Positions 5,072-6,862 of a DNA stretch of 6,862 bases are shown here, in pieces. This DNA is from an uncultured Eubacteriales bacterium (lineage in GTDB: Bacteria; Bacillota; Clostridia; Oscillospirales; Acutalibacteraceae), in assembly GCA_948762645.1 (NCBI GenBank), contig CAQBRY010000088.1, positions 1 to 6,862 of the forward strand, read 5' to 3'. The translations under genes were made by a program, and so were the position numbers. The notes below the pieces were generated by a model. That model was not told the DNA's origin and searched no databases. It saw only the letters and a list, made by a program, of their open reading frames with translations. Positions within the stretch are counted from its first letter, which is position 1, and each line of letters begins with the position of its first letter.

Positions 5072-5758
5072 TTACAATATCGCATCTGCCATAAAGTCCC
5101 AAAAAGCATGTAAAATACTAAGCGGTATTATAGACTTACTTTTAGTTTTAATCAAAATCAAGCACATTACTACTCCAAATAAAAATGTAAATGCAGTAAC
5201 AGAGATGAAATCTGATAAATCAAATTTACCCGTATAAAATCTGAAAAAATGTGCAAACCAATGACTAGCTGCAAAGAAAAAACTAGAAAAAATAATAGCA
5301 TTCTTTTGTGAGGTTATTGACTTAAAAGCATGAAAGCTCCAGCCTCTAAAAACTAATTCTTGACACAATCCTAAACTTAACCAAAGTATTGCATCATAAA
5401 ATTGCATTTTTTGGAAATCAAAATATATATTTCCATGTTTAAAAAATGAAACAACTAGAAGATCAAAAGCAAAAATTGAAAAAACAATCGAAAATACTTT
5501 ATAATTAAACTTAAAAGAAAATAAATTTTTGAAGTCAAGATTTATTTGTTTTGAATAATAAAATATAAAAAATACCGCAGGTAACATTCTTATGTATTCA
5601 CGACTAATAGACAATAAACGTTCTAAATCCGTACTTAAATTTTCAGGAAATACAAAATAATTAAACGGATACCAAAATGTTCCCCACACTAACATTATTA
5701 TTCCCATAGAAAACATAATTTTTTTGAAACTTAATTCTTTAGACTCCAAATTACCCAA
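5072..5758 (-). CDS. CPBP family intramembrane protein (CAAX protease / Abi), variant motif 1
   Basis: A 228-residue polytopic membrane protein of the CPBP (Rce1-like, formerly Abi) family, whose active members are glutamate-dependent intramembrane proteases; bacterial members are linked to bacteriocin self-immunity and peptide processing. Hydrophobic segments lie at about 14-37, 58-68, 88-106, 122-132, 155-171, 185-204 and 208-220. Motif 1 reads QELVFRG (133-139), where the usual form is EExxxR, so the first Glu is Gln133 while Glu134 and Arg138 are kept. Motif 2 is FAASH (162-166) and motif 3 HAFWD (217-221). The start is a TTG at 5758 with SD AGGGTG (5772-5767) 8 nt upstream; the next Met is residue 15. 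It begins 23 nt after the trmN6-like gene. Its substrate is unknown. Gln at the first position also occurs elsewhere in the superfamily as I recall it, so activity cannot be excluded. Confidence 0.88.
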   Translation of the reverse strand: MGNLESKELSFKKIMFSMGIIMLVWGTFWYPFNYFVFPENLSTDLERLLSISREYIRMLPAVFFIFYYSKQINLDFKNLFSFKFNYKVFSIVFSIFAFDLLVVSFFKHGNIYFDFQKMQFYDAILWLSLGLCQELVFRGWSFHAFKSITSQKNAIIFSSFFFAASHWFAHFFRFYTGKFDLSDFISVTAFTFLFGVVMCLILIKTKSKSIIPLSILHAFWDFMADAIL

Positions 5759-5781
5759 CTAAATCACACCCTATAAAAATA

Positions 5782-6516
5782 TCAATTTTTGAAACTTCCA
5801 TAAATTTTCCTTATTTCTTTCGAATAATGTCCATCTTCTCCTTCTATAAAAAGAATTGGCATAAAGGATATTCCAGGTTTTGCTCCTTTTTTCCCTTTTA
5901 TCAAAAAAAACTTGGGAGGCTTATTTCTTCTCTGCTGTACAATTCTTATTATTTTAGGTTCAATATTATTTTCTCTCATAGAGCATATTACGTCACATAA
6001 TCTCTCGATTCTGTTACACATTGAAAGTATACCTCCATACTTTAAAAGCTTAGAGGAAATCCCTACAATATCATCTAAGCTGCAACTACATTCATGTCTT
6101 GCAACTTTTCTAAATTCTGAGCCACTCATTATACCCGAAGAAATTGTCTTGTATGGCGGATTACAAACTACAAGATCGTAGCTATTGCTAATAAATTCTT
6201 TATAAACTACTTTAATGTCTCCATTAACTAAATTTATCTTTTTCTCGTATCTATTTTCTAAAATTGATTTTCTAAATAAATTACACGCCTCCTCCTGAAT
6301 TTCTACCGCATCAACATTCTTTACAAGATTATCTCTGCACCACGTAAGTGGAATTATCCCGCATCCGGATCCTATCTCCAAAACTTTCTCATTAATTTTA
6401 GGTGAAGAAAACTCAGATAATAATAGAGAGTCCGTAGTAAAACTATACTCTTTAGAAATAAAAATAAACGTATTATTCCCTAGACTTTCCTTCCTTTGAT
6501 TAGTTAATTCTCTCAC
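5782..6516 (-). CDS. trmN6: tRNA1(Val) (adenine(37)-N6)-methyltransferase-like protein (TrmN6/YabB)
   Basis: A 244-residue class I SAM-dependent methyltransferase of the TrmN6 (E. coli YfiC, B. subtilis YabB) type; the characterised member methylates N6 of A37 in tRNA1(Val). Numbering from the GTG: FTTDSLLLSEF (26-36) is the family's 'D..LL..F' motif, VLEIGSGCGIIPL (45-57) is SAM motif I, VEIQEEA (71-77) the acidic motif II, and VVCNPPYKT (116-124) the catalytic NPPY that acts on exocyclic amino groups. The C-terminal KPPKFFLIKGKKG (199-211) is typical. I choose GTG 6516-6514 because a strong SD GGAGGAG (6526-6520) ends 3 nt before it. An upstream in-frame TTG at 6528 would place that SD inside the coding sequence. 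In Firmicutes yabB commonly neighbours rsmI; here a CPBP gene lies between them. First gene of the operon. The exact tRNA target is inferred from family. Confidence 0.9.
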   Translation of the reverse strand: MRELTNQRKESLGNNTFIFISKEYSFTTDSLLLSEFSSPKINEKVLEIGSGCGIIPLTWCRDNLVKNVDAVEIQEEACNLFRKSILENRYEKKINLVNGDIKVVYKEFISNSYDLVVCNPPYKTISSGIMSGSEFRKVARHECSCSLDDIVGISSKLLKYGGILSMCNRIERLCDVICSMRENNIEPKIIRIVQQRRNKPPKFFLIKGKKGAKPGISFMPILFIEGEDGHYSKEIRKIYGSFKN

Positions 6517-6519
6517 TAG

Positions 6520-6526
6520 CTCCTCC
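6520..6526 (-). promoter_or_regulatory. Ribosome binding site deciding the trmN6-like start
   Basis: GGAGGAG (6526-6520 on the minus strand) is the strongest SD in the window and directly precedes the GTG at 6516 by 3 nt (5 nt from GGAGG). It argues for the GTG over the more upstream in-frame TTG at 6528, which partly overlaps it. Confidence 0.75.
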
Positions 6527-6576
6527 AAAACGACATTAACCTTATTAAATCTACTAAATATTATAACTATTTGTTA

Positions 6577-6605
6577 ATTATAATAAAAAATATAGCTAAT
6601 ATCAA
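6577..6605 (-). promoter_or_regulatory. Sigma-A-type promoter of the trmN6-CPBP-rsmI-prmC operon
   Basis: -35 TTGATA (6605-6600, 5/6) is followed by an exact 17-bp spacer and -10 TATAAT (6582-6577, 6/6). The predicted start is near 6570, with a leader of about 54 nt. A second TATAAT at 6565-6560 lacks a good -35. The IS1-like left end begins about 16 bp upstream of the -35, so the core promoter is intact but its upstream DNA has been replaced by the element. Confidence 0.75.
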
Positions 6606-6653
6606 TTACAAAATATAGTTGGCAGTGCAAAAATAGATAGAAAGAGAGGAAAA

Positions 6654-6672
6654 CTAATCACGAAGTGATTAG
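6654..6672 (+). promoter_or_regulatory. Hairpin between SD and start codon of the IS1-like transposase
   Basis: Arms CTAATCAC (6654-6661) and GTGATTAG (6665-6672) pair perfectly over a GAA triloop closed by C-G. The SD AGAGGA (6645-6650) lies upstream and the ATG (6675) 2 nt downstream. The linear SD-to-ATG distance (24 nt) is too long for normal initiation, but folding the 19-nt hairpin leaves about 5-6 nt. It could instead protect against translation of incoming host transcripts. Confidence 0.7.
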
Positions 6673-6674
6673 AA

Positions 6675-6862
6675 ATGAGATGTCCAAAATGCAAAGGAGA
6701 AGAAAAGACAAAAAATAATGAATTTAAAGATGGAAAACAAAGATACAAATGTAAAAGATGTGGATGCAATTATGCCAAAAGCGAGCCACATGGATATCCA
6801 ATAGAGATAAAAAGAGAGGCACTAAGATACTATCTAGAGGGTATAGAATTTAGAAGAATAGA
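6675..6862 (+). CDS. IS1-family-like transposase, N-terminal part (partial)
   Basis: 62 codons are visible before the window ends. The N-terminus is a zinc ribbon with C3-P-K-C6 and C26-K-R-C29 as ligands, around the IS1-type QRYKCKRCG (22-30). It is followed by YPIEIKREALRYYLEGIEFRRI (41-62), the start of the helix-turn-helix found after the ribbon in InsA and single-ORF IS1 relatives; together these bind the element ends. The DDE catalytic domain would lie beyond the right edge. An in-frame TGA at 6666-6668 closes the frame upstream, so ATG 6675 is the earliest possible ATG start. IS1595-type transposases also begin with a zinc ribbon, but the spacing and the ALRYYLEG block favour IS1. Whether the element is intact cannot be judged. 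Confidence 0.82.
   Translation, partial: MRCPKCKGEEKTKNNEFKDGKQRYKCKRCGCNYAKSEPHGYPIEIKREALRYYLEGIEFRRI

Larger units (their letters stand above)
6621..6862 (+). mobile_element. IS1-like insertion sequence, left end (partial)
   Basis: The element probably begins at GGCAGTGC (6621), which fits the GG...TG form of IS1-family ends (IS1 itself starts GGTGATG), 54 bp before a transposase gene that runs off the right edge. The right inverted repeat, the target duplication and the exact boundary cannot be seen, so the left edge is approximate. It lies divergent to the trmN6 operon, in intergenic DNA, without breaking a gene. Confidence 0.65.

Noticed and set aside
5912..6181. Plus-strand open frame of 89 codons inside the trmN6-like gene
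   Set aside because: It is antisense to the SAM-binding and NPPY region, with no SD; a shadow of the real gene.
5782..6516. NPPY protein as a restriction-type DNA adenine methyltransferase
   Set aside because: Its length, the TDSLLL motif before the SAM site, the C-terminal KPPKFFLIKGKKG block and the neighbourhood with rsmI fit TrmN6/YabB; no target-recognition domain or restriction gene is present.
1..6862. CRISPR array, tRNA or rRNA genes
   Set aside because: No regularly spaced direct repeats and no tRNA-like cloverleaf or rRNA sequence was recognised on either strand.

Overview
The window looks like chromosome from a very AT-rich, low-GC Gram-positive bacterium, most likely class Clostridia or a relative such as Tissierellia. 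Grounds for this are Shine-Dalgarno (SD) sites of the AGGAG/GGAGG type, frequent TTG and GTG starts, heavy use of AGA and ATA codons, sigma-A-like promoters, and a Firmicute gene set (GerW/YtfJ, DUF2953, LicD, RsmI, PrmC). The species cannot be named from this sequence alone.

Layout. Positions 1-662 (minus) are the N-terminal two thirds of a LicD-family phosphotransferase, running off the left edge. A 253-bp divergent intergenic region (663-915) holds two good promoters pointing outward. Positions 916-2607 (plus) form a three-gene operon: a site-2-protease-like M50 membrane protein whose HExxH motif reads HEFLR, a DUF2953 (YtfI-like) protein and GerW/YtfJ. A strong bidirectional hairpin terminator (2642-2672) separates it from the minus-strand genes. 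A small gene at 2688-3104 (minus) encodes a 138-residue peptide precursor with a Nif11-like or double-glycine leader and a glycine/alanine-rich C-terminal segment. Its promoter has a run of nine G residues between the -35 and -10 boxes. Positions 3269-6516 (minus) are a methyltransferase/protease operon: a TrmN6/YabB-like tRNA methyltransferase, a CPBP (CAAX/Abi) membrane protein, RsmI and PrmC, read from a consensus promoter at 6577-6605. From about 6621 to the right edge (plus) lies the left end of an IS1-like insertion sequence with the first 62 codons of its transposase.

How the genes fit together. TrmN6-like, RsmI and PrmC all modify the translation machinery (tRNA, 16S rRNA, release factors), so the minus-strand operon is a housekeeping translation-quality unit with a CPBP protein inserted in it. 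The plus-strand operon is the sporulation/envelope end of a conserved clostridial cluster that normally also carries scpA and scpB, which are absent here. The most notable part of the window is the peptide gene. A secreted-type peptide precursor sits behind a promoter whose spacer contains an unstable homopolymer. At the present nine Gs the spacer is 19 bp, and seven Gs would give the optimal 17 bp. This is the architecture of promoter-spacer phase variation.

Two membrane-protease families in the window depart from their usual catalytic motifs (M50 His to Arg; CPBP Glu to Gln). Two translation starts show unusual leader structure: the transposase has an SD bridged to its ATG by a hairpin, and rsmI has a hairpin, a U-run and no clear SD.
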